Source: CAIRYW01 sp964555825 (GTDB lineage: Bacteria; Patescibacteriota; Minisyncoccia; Phycocordibacterales; CAIRYW01). From it: a stretch of 21,418 nt of DNA. The translations under genes were made by a program, and so were the position numbers. Location: positions 1 through 21,418 of the forward strand of contig CAZKTY010000011.1 in NCBI GenBank assembly GCA_964555825.1, given 5' to 3'. Positions 1-8,313 of the stretch are shown in pieces. Position 1 is the first letter of the stretch, and every line of letters starts with the position of its first letter. Under the pieces are notes generated by a model. The model was not told where the DNA came from. It made no database searches and was given only the letters and a program-made list of their open reading frames with translations.

Positions 1-31
1 ACTAAATTTGTTACTTAAATTAAAAAAATAA

Positions 32-667
32 ATGCCACCAAAAATTTTAGAAAATATAAAAGCTACAATTCTTAGTTTGATCATCTTATTTAGTGTTTCG
101 TATGCTTTTGCATGGAGTGGTCCTTCTGCTAACCCACCAGACAATGGAAGTATCACTGCTCCAGTTAATACAGGAAATGCAGGTCAAACAAAGAATTCTT
201 GGTTTGCATCTACTGAGTTGTTGGCAAGTTTAGATGTTACTTCTCCTAAATATTGTATTGGAGCCAGTTGTATAACCTCTTGGGCTAATACGGTCCCAAC
301 AGGAGCAGTTATGGCGTTTGAGTTAGCTTCTTGTCCTTCTGGTTGGACAGCCTATGCAGGAGCTAGTGGACGAGAGATCATTGGAGTTGGAAATAGTAAT
401 ACTTCTGGGTCTTCTTGGCATAATTTGGATGCTACAGGTGGAGAAGAAAAACATACACAAACAATTGATGAAATGCCTTCTCATAATCATGATGAAGGGT
501 TTAATTATACTAATTCTGATGGTGTTGGTTCTTATGGAGGGAGAATAAGTATACATAGTGCCGATAGTCAACCTGGGGGTGATCCTTATACACGTAACAC
601 TGGAGGGGGGCAGGCTTTTAATGTAATGGACCCATACGTTGCTCTTCTTTACTGTAAGAAAAATTAA
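32..667 (+). CDS. Secreted phage tail-collar-like protein
   Basis: This 211-residue protein has an N-terminal hydrophobic segment (about residues 8-27, ending AFAWSG) that looks like a signal peptide or membrane anchor. A low-complexity linker (NPPDNGSITAPVNTG) and a CIGASC motif follow. From about residue 90 it resembles the tail-collar domain of phage tail fibres: VPTGAVMAF, CPSGW, a glycine-rich centre, the His-rich MPSHNH, and the terminal FNVMDPYVALLYCKK that resembles the conserved end of collar proteins. The family is known from phage fibres and bacterial surface proteins, often trimeric. Here no phage genes are nearby, so a secreted or surface adhesin is more likely (inference). Only 31 bases lie upstream in the window, so promoter and operon context cannot be judged. 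It lies 5' of the pilus operon and is separated from it by a promoter. Confidence 0.72.
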   Translation: MPPKILENIKATILSLIILFSVSYAFAWSGPSANPPDNGSITAPVNTGNAGQTKNSWFASTELLASLDVTSPKYCIGASCITSWANTVPTGAVMAFELASCPSGWTAYAGASGREIIGVGNSNTSGSSWHNLDATGGEEKHTQTIDEMPSHNHDEGFNYTNSDGVGSYGGRISIHSADSQPGGDPYTRNTGGGQAFNVMDPYVALLYCKKN

Positions 668-705
668 TTTTTCAGATCTTTAAATTTATTTTTATTTGAT
701 ACTAA

Positions 706-722
706 GTTCATTTTTTATGAAC
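706..722 (+). other. Small inverted repeat between tail-collar gene and pilB
   Basis: GTTCAT (706-711) and ATGAAC (717-722) form a 6-bp hairpin with a T5 loop in the 112-base spacer. There is no U-run after it, so it is not a standard terminator. It could weakly end transcription or be chance. Confidence 0.3.
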
Positions 723-753
723 AGGGGAAATTAGAAAACAAGAAGTATCCTTG

Positions 754-762
754 TGGTATAAT
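754..762 (+). promoter_or_regulatory. Extended -10 promoter for the pilus operon
   Basis: TGG followed by TATAAT (757-762) makes an extended -10 element. No good -35 is visible at 16-18 bases. Predicted transcription start is near 769, giving a leader of only about 10 bases before the pilB ATG at 780. No Shine-Dalgarno sequence is present. Confidence 0.55.
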
Positions 763-779
763 TTTAATAATTATTTTTT

Positions 780-2528
780 ATGATCATCAATCCTACACAA
801 CTTGAAAAGTTCATTACAGACTCAGGCCTTGTTTCAAAAACTGATTTTGCTATTGCAAAAAAAGAAGCAGAGGAAAAAGGTGAAACAATTGGTAAGACAC
901 TGATCAGCGAAGGTAAGATCAGTGAGGATGATTTTAGTCGTATCAGTGCGTATATTCTAGGGATACCTTTTGTGGATCTAGATGAAAAAAAATTAGATCT
1001 AAATACTCTGTCTTTAATTCCAGAACCGATTGCAAGAAAACATAATCTTATTGCCTTCAAAAAGACTGATACGGAACTTGAGGTTGCAATGCTTGATACG
1101 GACGATCTTTCAGAAATTGATTTTATTAAGAAAAAGACAGGTCTTAAGATCTTGCCGAGACTTACAAATGTTGCTTCTATAAAAGCAGGTATACTCCAAT
1201 ATCAAAAAAGTCTTAAAGCGGATTTTGGAGATATCATTAAAACTGAAGCAGACAATATAAATATCGCTTCGATTGGGAGTTCAGACCAAAGTGAGGATGC
1301 TCTTAAGAAGATGGCAGAAGATATTCCTGTTGTGCGTATTGTTGATACTTTGCTTAAACATGCCGTTCTTCAATCTGCTTCTGATATTCACATAGAGCCA
1401 TATGAAAATGAAGTAGTGATCCGTTATAGAGTTGATGGACTTCTTCATGATGCTATGATCTTGCCAAAGAATGCTGGGGCAGGGATCACTGCTAGAATAA
1501 AAGTTCTATCAAGTCTTAAGTTAGATGAAAAAAGACTTCCTCAAGACGGAAGATTCAAAATTGATCTTAATGGAGAGAATGTTTCATTCAGAGTTTCTAT
1601 GTTGCCGACATACTATGGTGAGAAAACTGTTATGAGACTTCTCAGAGAGAGTTCGTCAGGTTTTACCCTAGAGGGTCTAGGTTTTTACGGAGAAGGTCTT
1701 GAAAAGATCCATGAAGCAATGAGACTTACGACAGGGATGATACTTACGACAGGTCCTACAGGAAGCGGAAAGACAACAACTCTGTATACATTGCTTGAAC
1801 TTCTAAATACACCGGATGTGAATATTTCGACCATCGAAGATCCGATCGAATATCAAATGCAGAGAATAAATCAGACTCAAGTAAAACCTGAGATAGGTTT
1901 TACTTTTTCTTCTGGACTTAGATCTTTGGTCAGACAAGACCCAGATATAATAATGGTAGGAGAGATTAGAGATACAGAGACAGCATCTCTCGCGATAAAC
2001 GCGGCCTTAACTGGTCACCTTGTGCTTTCTACTTTGCACACGAACTCTGCTGCAGGAGCAATTCCTAGACTTATAGATATGAAATGTGAGCCGTTCCTTT
2101 TGGTATCAACTATTCAAATAGTTATTGGACAAAGACTTGTTCGACGTTTGGAAAAACCAAAGGACAAGTACAAACTTTCCGATGCAGAATTAAAGAATCT
2201 TCTATCAAAGATCAATGGCCCTAGAGTTCTTGAGTCATTAAGATCAGAAAAAATAATCGGACCAGATATAGAATGGAAAGATGTAGAATTTTGGAAAATA
2301 AATCCTTCGAAGGATTATCCTGATGGATATCATTCACGAATTGGTATCTATGAAATTCTTAAGGTGACTCCGACAATAAGAGAATTGATCATGAAGAATG
2401 CCTCTTCAGATGATGTTGATATTCAAGCAAAAAAAGATGGAATGCTTTCTATAGTAGAAGATGGGATCGTCAAAGCCGTAAAAGGTTTAACTACTATTGA
2501 AGAAGTTCTTCGTGTTATTTCTGAGTAA
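780..2528 (+). CDS. pilB: Type IV pilus assembly ATPase PilB (GspE/PulE family)
   Basis: This cytoplasmic hexameric ATPase powers extension of type IV pili. The 582-residue protein has an N-terminal T2SSE_N-like region (about 1-150) and a C-terminal ATPase. Walker A is GPTGSGKT at about 325-332. The Walker B/Asp-box region DPDIIMVGEIRD is at about 387-398, followed by a His-box-like GHLVLSTLHTNSA. The zinc-binding cysteines usually found soon after GQRLVRR are absent (RLEKPKDKYK here), so the metal site is lost. It is the first gene of a cluster with pilC, two prepilins and a PilX-like gene, and 21 bases separate it from pilC. No PilT retraction ATPase, PilM or prepilin peptidase is in the window. 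The ATG at 780 follows an extended -10 and has no SD. Confidence 0.95.
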   Translation: MIINPTQLEKFITDSGLVSKTDFAIAKKEAEEKGETIGKTLISEGKISEDDFSRISAYILGIPFVDLDEKKLDLNTLSLIPEPIARKHNLIAFKKTDTELEVAMLDTDDLSEIDFIKKKTGLKILPRLTNVASIKAGILQYQKSLKADFGDIIKTEADNINIASIGSSDQSEDALKKMAEDIPVVRIVDTLLKHAVLQSASDIHIEPYENEVVIRYRVDGLLHDAMILPKNAGAGITARIKVLSSLKLDEKRLPQDGRFKIDLNGENVSFRVSMLPTYYGEKTVMRLLRESSSGFTLEGLGFYGEGLEKIHEAMRLTTGMILTTGPTGSGKTTTLYTLLELLNTPDVNISTIEDPIEYQMQRINQTQVKPEIGFTFSSGLRSLVRQDPDIIMVGEIRDTETASLAINAALTGHLVLSTLHTNSAAGAIPRLIDMKCEPFLLVSTIQIVIGQRLVRRLEKPKDKYKLSDAELKNLLSKINGPRVLESLRSEKIIGPDIEWKDVEFWKINPSKDYPDGYHSRIGIYEILKVTPTIRELIMKNASSDDVDIQAKKDGMLSIVEDGIVKAVKGLTTIEEVLRVISE

Positions 2529-2549
2529 AGATATTCGAAAATAAAATAA

Positions 2550-3755
2550 ATGAAATTCAAGGTTACATATAAACATGATAATAATATCGGTGAAGGAGTT
2601 TTTGATGCCCAGGATAAATTTGCTCTTTTCAATGAATTAAAAAAGGAAGGTCTCACTCTAATAAAATTCTCAGAAGTAAAAAATTATAATATCAATATTG
2701 ATATTCCATTCTTAACTGGGAAGATAAAGCTTCACGACAAGATCATTTTTGCTAGGAATCTAGGTTCAATGCTTCAAGCAGGACTTTCTCTTTCACGTGC
2801 TCTACAGGTCATAGAAAAACAGTCTAGATCCCCTAAAATGAAAAGTGTTCTCAGTAGTCTCATTAAGGATGTTGCTGAAGGAAAGACTTTCAACCATTCG
2901 CTCGAGGTTTTTCCTAAAGATTTCGATTCGTTATTTATCTCTATGGTGAAAGCAGGAGAAGAAAGTGGTTCTCTTTCAGATTCTCTCAAGCTCGTAGCAG
3001 ATCAAATGGAGAAAAATTACAATTTGATCAAAAAGGTCAAAGGAGCAATGATCTACCCTGCAATAATATTTTGTGTGATGATAATTATTGCGGTCCTGAT
3101 GCTTTTGTTTGTGGTACCAAGCTTGACTGCAACTTTTACAGAACTCCATGCCGATCTACCTTTTTCTACAAAAGTTGTTCTTGGTATCAGTGAGATGATA
3201 AGAGATCACTATCTTATTATGATCCTTGTCTTGATCTTGGTTGTCTCTTCTTTTATTTCTGTTATTCGTACAAAAAAAGGTAAGCGTGTCGTTGATATGT
3301 TTCTGGTAAAAATTCCTGTTATAGGAGAGATCGTAAAACAAACAAATGCAGCAAGGACCACCAGGACGATGTCCTCACTTTTATCTTCTGGAGTTGAGGT
3401 TGTTAAGTCTGCACAAATAACAAGAGATGTACTTCAAAATTCTTTATATAGAGATGTTATGGAAAGGGTCTCAGTTACAATACAGAAAGGGGATCCTATT
3501 TCTAAAGTGCTAGAGAATTATGAGGAGCTTTATCCTCCATTTGTAGCTGAAATGGCAAGTGTTGGTGAGGAGACTGGTAAACTTTCTGATATGTTCAGGC
3601 AAACTGCTGAATACTATGAAAATGAAGTTGAACAAAAAACAAAAGATATGTCACAGATAATTGAACCGGTGCTTATGGTATTTATTGGTTTTGCGGTAGG
3701 TTTTTTTGCTGTATCAATGATAGCTCCAATGTACAGTGTTCTTAACAATGTTTAA
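2550..3755 (+). CDS. pilC: Type IV pilus inner-membrane platform protein PilC
   Basis: This polytopic membrane protein (GspF/PilC family) forms the platform on which PilB acts. The 401-residue length is normal. Two T2SSF repeats are visible: the first around 70-190 (FARNLGSMLQAGLSLSRALQV, then FISMVKAGEESGSL) and the second around 270-395 (TRTMSSLLSSGVEVVKSA, then EMASVGEETGKL). Membrane segments are about 166-192, 221-240 and a C-terminal one near 372-396. The conserved GEE(S/T)G motifs occur once per repeat. The gene follows pilB by 21 bases with no SD, and its last 8 bases overlap the start of the next prepilin gene, which suggests translational coupling. Confidence 0.95.
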   Translation: MKFKVTYKHDNNIGEGVFDAQDKFALFNELKKEGLTLIKFSEVKNYNINIDIPFLTGKIKLHDKIIFARNLGSMLQAGLSLSRALQVIEKQSRSPKMKSVLSSLIKDVAEGKTFNHSLEVFPKDFDSLFISMVKAGEESGSLSDSLKLVADQMEKNYNLIKKVKGAMIYPAIIFCVMIIIAVLMLLFVVPSLTATFTELHADLPFSTKVVLGISEMIRDHYLIMILVLILVVSSFISVIRTKKGKRVVDMFLVKIPVIGEIVKQTNAARTTRTMSSLLSSGVEVVKSAQITRDVLQNSLYRDVMERVSVTIQKGDPISKVLENYEELYPPFVAEMASVGEETGKLSDMFRQTAEYYENEVEQKTKDMSQIIEPVLMVFIGFAVGFFAVSMIAPMYSVLNNV

Positions 3756-4266
3756 TTTTTTGAAAAAAGAACAAATAAAAAACAATAGCGGATTTAGTTT
3801 GATAGAGATCATAATTGGTTCTTCTGTGATGCTTATAGTTTGGATAACGGTTTTCTATACTTTTTCAGCTCTCAGTCAATTTTCATTAAAAGATGTTTCT
3901 TTTGTCAAAGCTTCAATGCTTCTTGACGAGGGTGCTGAGGCCTTAAGGTCAATGAGAGATCGTTCTTGGACATCGAATATTGTTCCTTTATCTATTTGTA
4001 TGAGTACAAGTCCTTGCAGACTGAATTATAATGAGAATCTCAATTTATGGGAGGCAACGACCTCTCTTGTCATGATCGATGGAAGATTTGATAGGATCTT
4101 CTTTATTTCAGATGTGGGCCGAGATTCGACTTTCAATGTTGTATCCTCTGGAGGAATATTTGATCCTAACAGTAAAAAAGCAACGATAATTGTTTCTTGG
4201 TATAAAGGGAATGCTACAACGAGTCAGAGTGTTGAAACTTATTTGTTCAATGATTTCAAAAACTAA
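3748..4266 (+). CDS. Minor type IV prepilin (GFSLIE type)
   Basis: A 172-residue protein with a short basic leader (MFNFLKKEQIKNNSG) and the class III prepilin motif GFSLIE, followed by a hydrophobic helix (IIIGSSVMLIVWITVFYTFSAL). Prepilin peptidase would cut after the Gly, and the fifth residue Glu is present. The rest is a globular domain with a Cys pair (CMSTSPC) that could form a disulphide. I chose the ATG at 3748 rather than an in-frame GTG at 3736, because it gives a normal leader and overlaps the pilC stop by 8 bases. It is probably a PilV/GspI-like minor pilin that primes assembly (inference from size and position). Confidence 0.85.
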   Translation: MFNFLKKEQIKNNSGFSLIEIIIGSSVMLIVWITVFYTFSALSQFSLKDVSFVKASMLLDEGAEALRSMRDRSWTSNIVPLSICMSTSPCRLNYNENLNLWEATTSLVMIDGRFDRIFFISDVGRDSTFNVVSSGGIFDPNSKKATIIVSWYKGNATTSQSVETYLFNDFKN

Positions 4267-4792
4267 AAAAAAAGAAAAAGATATTAAACTCGGATCCTTA
4301 AAGGGTTTTTCTCTTATTGAAACTATTATCTATGTTTCGTTGCTTTCTATCTTGATCAGCGCAATAGCTTGGAGTGTCACAAGTATATTTCACTCATACA
4401 ATAAAATGGATGATACGAGACAGGTAGAAAATTCAGCTATGCTATCAATGGATAGAATGGTCAAAGAGATCAGAAATTCAAGATCCGTAGATCTAAGTAA
4501 TACAGCCACTTCAACGCCAAATGGATATCTAACACTAAATGACTTTGACCAAGAAGGTGATCCAGAAACGATGAAATTCTATCTTTTGAATGATCGGGTC
4601 TATGCCGATAAGAATGGGGTTCAGTTAGGTCCTCTTACTTTGGATAATGTGGTCGTTTCTTCTCTAGTTTTCAGATATTTTCCAAATGGAAACTCTGCGG
4701 GTATAAAAATAGAACTCGGATTGAAGACTCCTTCTGGTGTGGTAAATAATTTTTATGATTCTGCTGTACTTAGGAATTCTTATCAGGATTAA
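4250..4792 (+). CDS. Minor type IV prepilin (PilW/GspJ-like)
   Basis: A 180-residue protein with a basic leader of about 18 residues, then GFSLIE and a hydrophobic helix (TIIYVSLLSILISAIAWSVTSIF). Downstream it has features common in PilW/GspJ minor pilins: an amphipathic helix (AMLSMDRMVKEIRNS) and a beta-rich tail. The ATG at 4250 overlaps the upstream prepilin stop by 17 bases and gives a normal-length leader; an upstream in-frame start at 4190 would put an improbable extension before it. It probably forms a pilus-tip complex with the previous prepilin and the next gene. Confidence 0.83.
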   Translation: MISKTKKKEKDIKLGSLKGFSLIETIIYVSLLSILISAIAWSVTSIFHSYNKMDDTRQVENSAMLSMDRMVKEIRNSRSVDLSNTATSTPNGYLTLNDFDQEGDPETMKFYLLNDRVYADKNGVQLGPLTLDNVVVSSLVFRYFPNGNSAGIKIELGLKTPSGVVNNFYDSAVLRNSYQD

Positions 4793-4813
4793 TTTATATA
4801 GATTTCTAATAAT

Positions 4814-6256
4814 ATGAGGTCACTTTTCAGTCTTAAAAATAAAAAAACAAATACAGGACAAGCTGTAATGATAACCTTAGTTATTTTTATAATTATATCG
4901 GTAACCCTTATTTCTGGGGGGACTCTCCCAACAGGAACTCAGGTAAAGAACTCGAATACTTTTTTTAGGAATATTCAAAGCTATGCAGCTGCGGATTCTG
5001 TTAATAATGATATTTTTTATGTTCTGAATAATGGAGGGAGCGTTTTTTCTGGAATAACTCTGCCGTTTTCAATAAGTGGAGTTTCAGCATCTGCAACTAT
5101 TGTGGATCTAGTAGATAAAAAAGAAATTACAGCAGATGGAAATTCTTTTTCAAAGATAAAGACCTCTAAAATGATTCTGTCAGAAAATTTTGGGGTAAAT
5201 TTGAATTATGCCGTTCAAGCAGATACAGGTGGACTTACGTTGAGTAATACAACAGTAAATGGAGATGTATATTCGAATGGAAATATTTTAAGTGACAATA
5301 GATCAATCATCCAAGGATCAACTACAGTTGCTCGCTTGGATGATTCAAATGTTGGAAAGATCTTAAGTTCGTCAAATGATCAGTCTAGTCCTTTAAAAAT
5401 ATCAGGTAGTGCATGGGCTCATGATATAGAGTATTCAAAGGTCTCTGGTAATAGTTTCTGTCAAACAAGTAATTATTTGTTTGATTCAACAGAAAGCATT
5501 GTAAATTGTGATACTTCAAGGGATTATGATCCATCTATCCGATCTCTTCCGATCTCAGAAACAAATATGACTGATTGGAAGAATGCTGTAACAAATCAGA
5601 CGGATACTGTATCAAGTGAAGATATTTATAACAGCAGTTTGACCATCGGAGGTGAAGGTACAACTACTTCTATAAAAGAAGTTGGAGGTGATCTTATTTT
5701 AAGTTGTGATAATTCTCATTCATCTAATTTTGGGAATCTGTATGTGACAGGAAATGTTCACATTAATAATGGGTGCATAGTTAATGCTGATGCTGTCCAT
5801 ATTGGAGGGACTCTTTCTATATCTGAAAACGGAATTTTAAATTTAGCAGGAATGAGTTATGTAAATGGAAATGTAAATGTTTCGGGTTCTGGAGAGATCC
5901 AACTTGATCGTTCACTTGGTACGAATAGTGGTTATATTATCTCTGATGGAGTTGTTGCTGTTTCAAGTGGAGGAGTTCTTAATGATCCTAATACTTCTGG
6001 AAATTTTCTAGTGGTGATCACAACAAGTTCAAGTAACGAAGCTATAAGATTTTCAGGTGGAAATTCATTATCGGTACTTGTCTCTCCAAATGGGAAGGCG
6101 ATCCTTTCGAATGGATCAGTCGATGGGATCATTGCAAATACTGTAGATCTGACAGGAGGTTCGATCAACTATCAAAATGGTTTATCTAGTATTGTCTTTG
6201 GAGGAATTCCTTCTGGGAAATGGCATATTCTCAGTTGGGATGAGGTCTCTAATTGA
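4814..6256 (+). CDS. PilX-like protein with bactofilin-like beta-repeat passenger
   Basis: A 480-residue protein. A basic stretch and TGQA precede one hydrophobic segment (VMITLVIFIIISVTLISGG, about 18-37), as in PilX-type minor pilus proteins of CPR bacteria, without a GFxxxE cleavage motif. From about residue 145 onward it has many short repeats of the form nGdvysnGnilsdn, VTGNVHINNG, IGGTLSISENG and VNGNVNVSGSG. These are typical of polymer-forming (bactofilin-like) right-handed beta-helices. It ends in IPSGKWHILSWDEV. It sits last in the pilus operon, 21 bases after the prepilin gene, so an exported tip or surface subunit is a reasonable inference. Stop codon TGA. Confidence 0.72.
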   Translation: MRSLFSLKNKKTNTGQAVMITLVIFIIISVTLISGGTLPTGTQVKNSNTFFRNIQSYAAADSVNNDIFYVLNNGGSVFSGITLPFSISGVSASATIVDLVDKKEITADGNSFSKIKTSKMILSENFGVNLNYAVQADTGGLTLSNTTVNGDVYSNGNILSDNRSIIQGSTTVARLDDSNVGKILSSSNDQSSPLKISGSAWAHDIEYSKVSGNSFCQTSNYLFDSTESIVNCDTSRDYDPSIRSLPISETNMTDWKNAVTNQTDTVSSEDIYNSSLTIGGEGTTTSIKEVGGDLILSCDNSHSSNFGNLYVTGNVHINNGCIVNADAVHIGGTLSISENGILNLAGMSYVNGNVNVSGSGEIQLDRSLGTNSGYIISDGVVAVSSGGVLNDPNTSGNFLVVITTSSSNEAIRFSGGNSLSVLVSPNGKAILSNGSVDGIIANTVDLTGGSINYQNGLSSIVFGGIPSGKWHILSWDEVSN

Positions 6257-6287
6257 TACATTTTAATTAGTTCCGTTGATCTTTTTC

Positions 6288-6296
6288 TGTTAAAAT
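6288..6296 (+). promoter_or_regulatory. Extended -10 promoter placing a leaderless start at tpiA
   Basis: TGT plus TAAAAT (6291-6296) lies 7 bases before the tpiA ATG at 6304, so the predicted transcription start coincides with the start codon. No SD is possible. Confidence 0.5.
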
Positions 6297-6303
6297 ATCT
6301 CGT

Positions 6304-7059
6304 ATGAATAAAATTATTGTTGCTAATTGGAAAATGAATCCAAAGACCTTGGTTGCTGCAAAAGATATTTTAGATCCTATAAAAAAAGCTTTTCAAAGGG
6401 CAAACCTTAAAGGAAAAAAGACAATAGTTATCTGCCCCCCCCAATCTTTCTTTGGAATTTTTGAGAAACTTCCAAAAAATATCTCTCTTGGAGCACAAGA
6501 CTTGTCTGTTTATCCTTCGGGTGCTTATACAGGAGAAGTTAGTGGAGGAATGCTTCGATCGGCAGGAGTAAGTTTTGTGATAATTGGACATTCAGAAAGG
6601 AGAGCTATGGGAGAGACAACAGAGATCCTTTCAAAGAAGATCAAGAGAGCCTTTGAAAATAAGATCACCCCTATCATTTGTATTGGAGAAAAGACTCGTG
6701 ATAGTGATGGGCAATTTTTCATAGAGATCAGATCTATTATTGAATCAACCTTAAAAGGGATCTCAAAAACTGAGGTATCAAAGATAGTTATCGCTTATGA
6801 ACCTCTTTGGGCTATATCGACCGAAGGAAAAAGTGCGATCAATCCAGAACTCTTGCGGGAAACGTCGATATTTATAAGACGTACTCTTTCTGAGCTGTAT
6901 GGAAATAAAGTTGGTATAAAGGTTCCTATTATTTATGGAGGATCAGTTAATGTAAAAGATGCAAAGGAAATTATTTCCATGGGAGAGGTTGATGGTCTTC
7001 TTATTGGAAAAGACAGTCTGATCTCGAAAGATTTTATACAAATAATTTCCTCAATATAA
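6304..7059 (+). CDS. tpiA: Triosephosphate isomerase
   Basis: This cytoplasmic dimer interconverts dihydroxyacetone phosphate and glyceraldehyde-3-phosphate. The 251-residue length is normal. Visible motifs are NWKMN with the catalytic Lys10, GHSERR with His96, AYEPLWA with the catalytic Glu166, and YGGSVN for phosphate binding. The flexible loop 6, normally AIGTGKTA, reads AISTEGKSA here (about 170-178), one residue longer and without its usual glycine pair. It is followed by pgk after 10 bases, so the two lower-glycolysis genes are probably one transcription unit. A TATAAA at 7055-7060 could also give pgk its own leaderless start. Confidence 0.97.
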   Translation: MNKIIVANWKMNPKTLVAAKDILDPIKKAFQRANLKGKKTIVICPPQSFFGIFEKLPKNISLGAQDLSVYPSGAYTGEVSGGMLRSAGVSFVIIGHSERRAMGETTEILSKKIKRAFENKITPIICIGEKTRDSDGQFFIEIRSIIESTLKGISKTEVSKIVIAYEPLWAISTEGKSAINPELLRETSIFIRRTLSELYGNKVGIKVPIIYGGSVNVKDAKEIISMGEVDGLLIGKDSLISKDFIQIISSI

Positions 7060-7069
7060 ATATTATTTT

Positions 7070-8251
7070 ATGAATTTAAACCTTCCTTCAATTAGAGACG
7101 TTAAAGATCTGAGAGGAAAGACTGTATTACTTAGAGTTGATCTAAATGTTCCTGTAAAAGATGGTAAGGTCACTGACCCTTTTAGGATAGACAGATCAAT
7201 TGAGACCATAAGATTTCTGTCTCAAAGTGGTGCAAAGACTGTCCTTCTATCACATCTTGAGGATGACAAAGGTACTCTTGAACCGATTGCAAGATACTTG
7301 GTTGCGACCTTTCCGACTTTGGTATTTATAAAAGACATTTTTGCACCCCAAACAAAGAAAGATGTATCTTCTATGAAAGAAGGAAATGTGATCCTTTTTG
7401 AAAATCTTCGTAATTGGCCTGGAGAAAAACAGAATGATCAAAATTTTGCCAACTATCTTGCTGGTTTTGCAGAATATTACGTCAATGAGGCTTTCTCTGT
7501 TTCACACCGTAATCATGCTTCAATTGTCTTGCTTCCGAAACTTTTGCCTTCTTTCATTGGAATAGAATTTGAAAGAGAGATCAAAGAATTAAGTTTAGCT
7601 TTTCATCCAGATCACCCCTTTGTCTTAATAGTGGGAGGTGTAAAATTTGATACCAAATTTCCTCTCATAAAGAAATTTTTTAACATTGCAGATAAAATAT
7701 TCATTGGGGGAGCTATTGCAAGTAGTTTTTTTAAACACCAAGGATTATTTGTTGGCGATTCGGTTGTCTTTGATGCCCCAGAAATAAAAAATTTTGATGA
7801 AGCTATTAAAGAAGGAAAAGTTATTCTGCCGATCGATATTAGAGTTCAAAGCAAGGGCTTTATAAATATAAAAAGACCAGATCAGATATCTGTTGGAGAG
7901 AAGATCTGGGATATGGGACCTGAGACAGAAAAAGAATTAGCGAAGATCATAAGTGATGCAAAATTCATCGTCTGGAATGGTCCTATGGGATATTTTGAAG
8001 AGGGAGCTGTGCTTGGAAATAATGCATGTGCAAAGGCTGTAAGTGAATCAAAAGCAACTTCTATTGTTGGAGGAGGAGATACTCTTGCATCAATAAAAGA
8101 CCTAGACATCATGAACAAGATATATTTTGTCTCAACGGGTGGGGGCGCGATGTTGGATTTTCTTGCAAACGGAACTCTTCCTGGAATTGAGGCAATAGAA
8201 AAAGAAATAAAACCAGAAGAAGTTTCTTGGATAAAGAAGATCTTCTCATAA
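7070..8251 (+). CDS. pgk: Phosphoglycerate kinase, divergent
   Basis: This cytoplasmic enzyme transfers phosphate between 1,3-bisphosphoglycerate and ADP. The 393-residue length is normal. Conserved features are RVDLNVPV, DPFRID, ENLR, VNEAFSVSHRNHAS, VGGVKFDTK, WNGPMG and the nucleotide-loop GGGDT. The substrate-binding loop SHLGRP is replaced by SHLEDD (about 61-66), which removes one Arg of the basic patch; the other expected arginines (in DPFRID, ENLR and HRNH) remain. Its position after tpiA supports the identification. It has no SD, and no strong intrinsic terminator is seen in the 62-base gap to the convergent HIT gene, only a short palindrome (ACCTGCAGGT). Confidence 0.96.
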   Translation: MNLNLPSIRDVKDLRGKTVLLRVDLNVPVKDGKVTDPFRIDRSIETIRFLSQSGAKTVLLSHLEDDKGTLEPIARYLVATFPTLVFIKDIFAPQTKKDVSSMKEGNVILFENLRNWPGEKQNDQNFANYLAGFAEYYVNEAFSVSHRNHASIVLLPKLLPSFIGIEFEREIKELSLAFHPDHPFVLIVGGVKFDTKFPLIKKFFNIADKIFIGGAIASSFFKHQGLFVGDSVVFDAPEIKNFDEAIKEGKVILPIDIRVQSKGFINIKRPDQISVGEKIWDMGPETEKELAKIISDAKFIVWNGPMGYFEEGAVLGNNACAKAVSESKATSIVGGGDTLASIKDLDIMNKIYFVSTGGGAMLDFLANGTLPGIEAIEKEIKPEEVSWIKKIFS

Positions 8252-8313
8252 TGAAAATATTAGGGACCTGCAGGTGTTCTTAAATAAAAAAATTCAGAGT
8301 TAGTAGGACTTGA

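Noticed and set aside
8252..8313. Terminator between pgk and the HIT gene
   Set aside because: Only a short palindrome (ACCTGCAGGT) and AT-rich DNA; no stem with a U-run good enough to call.
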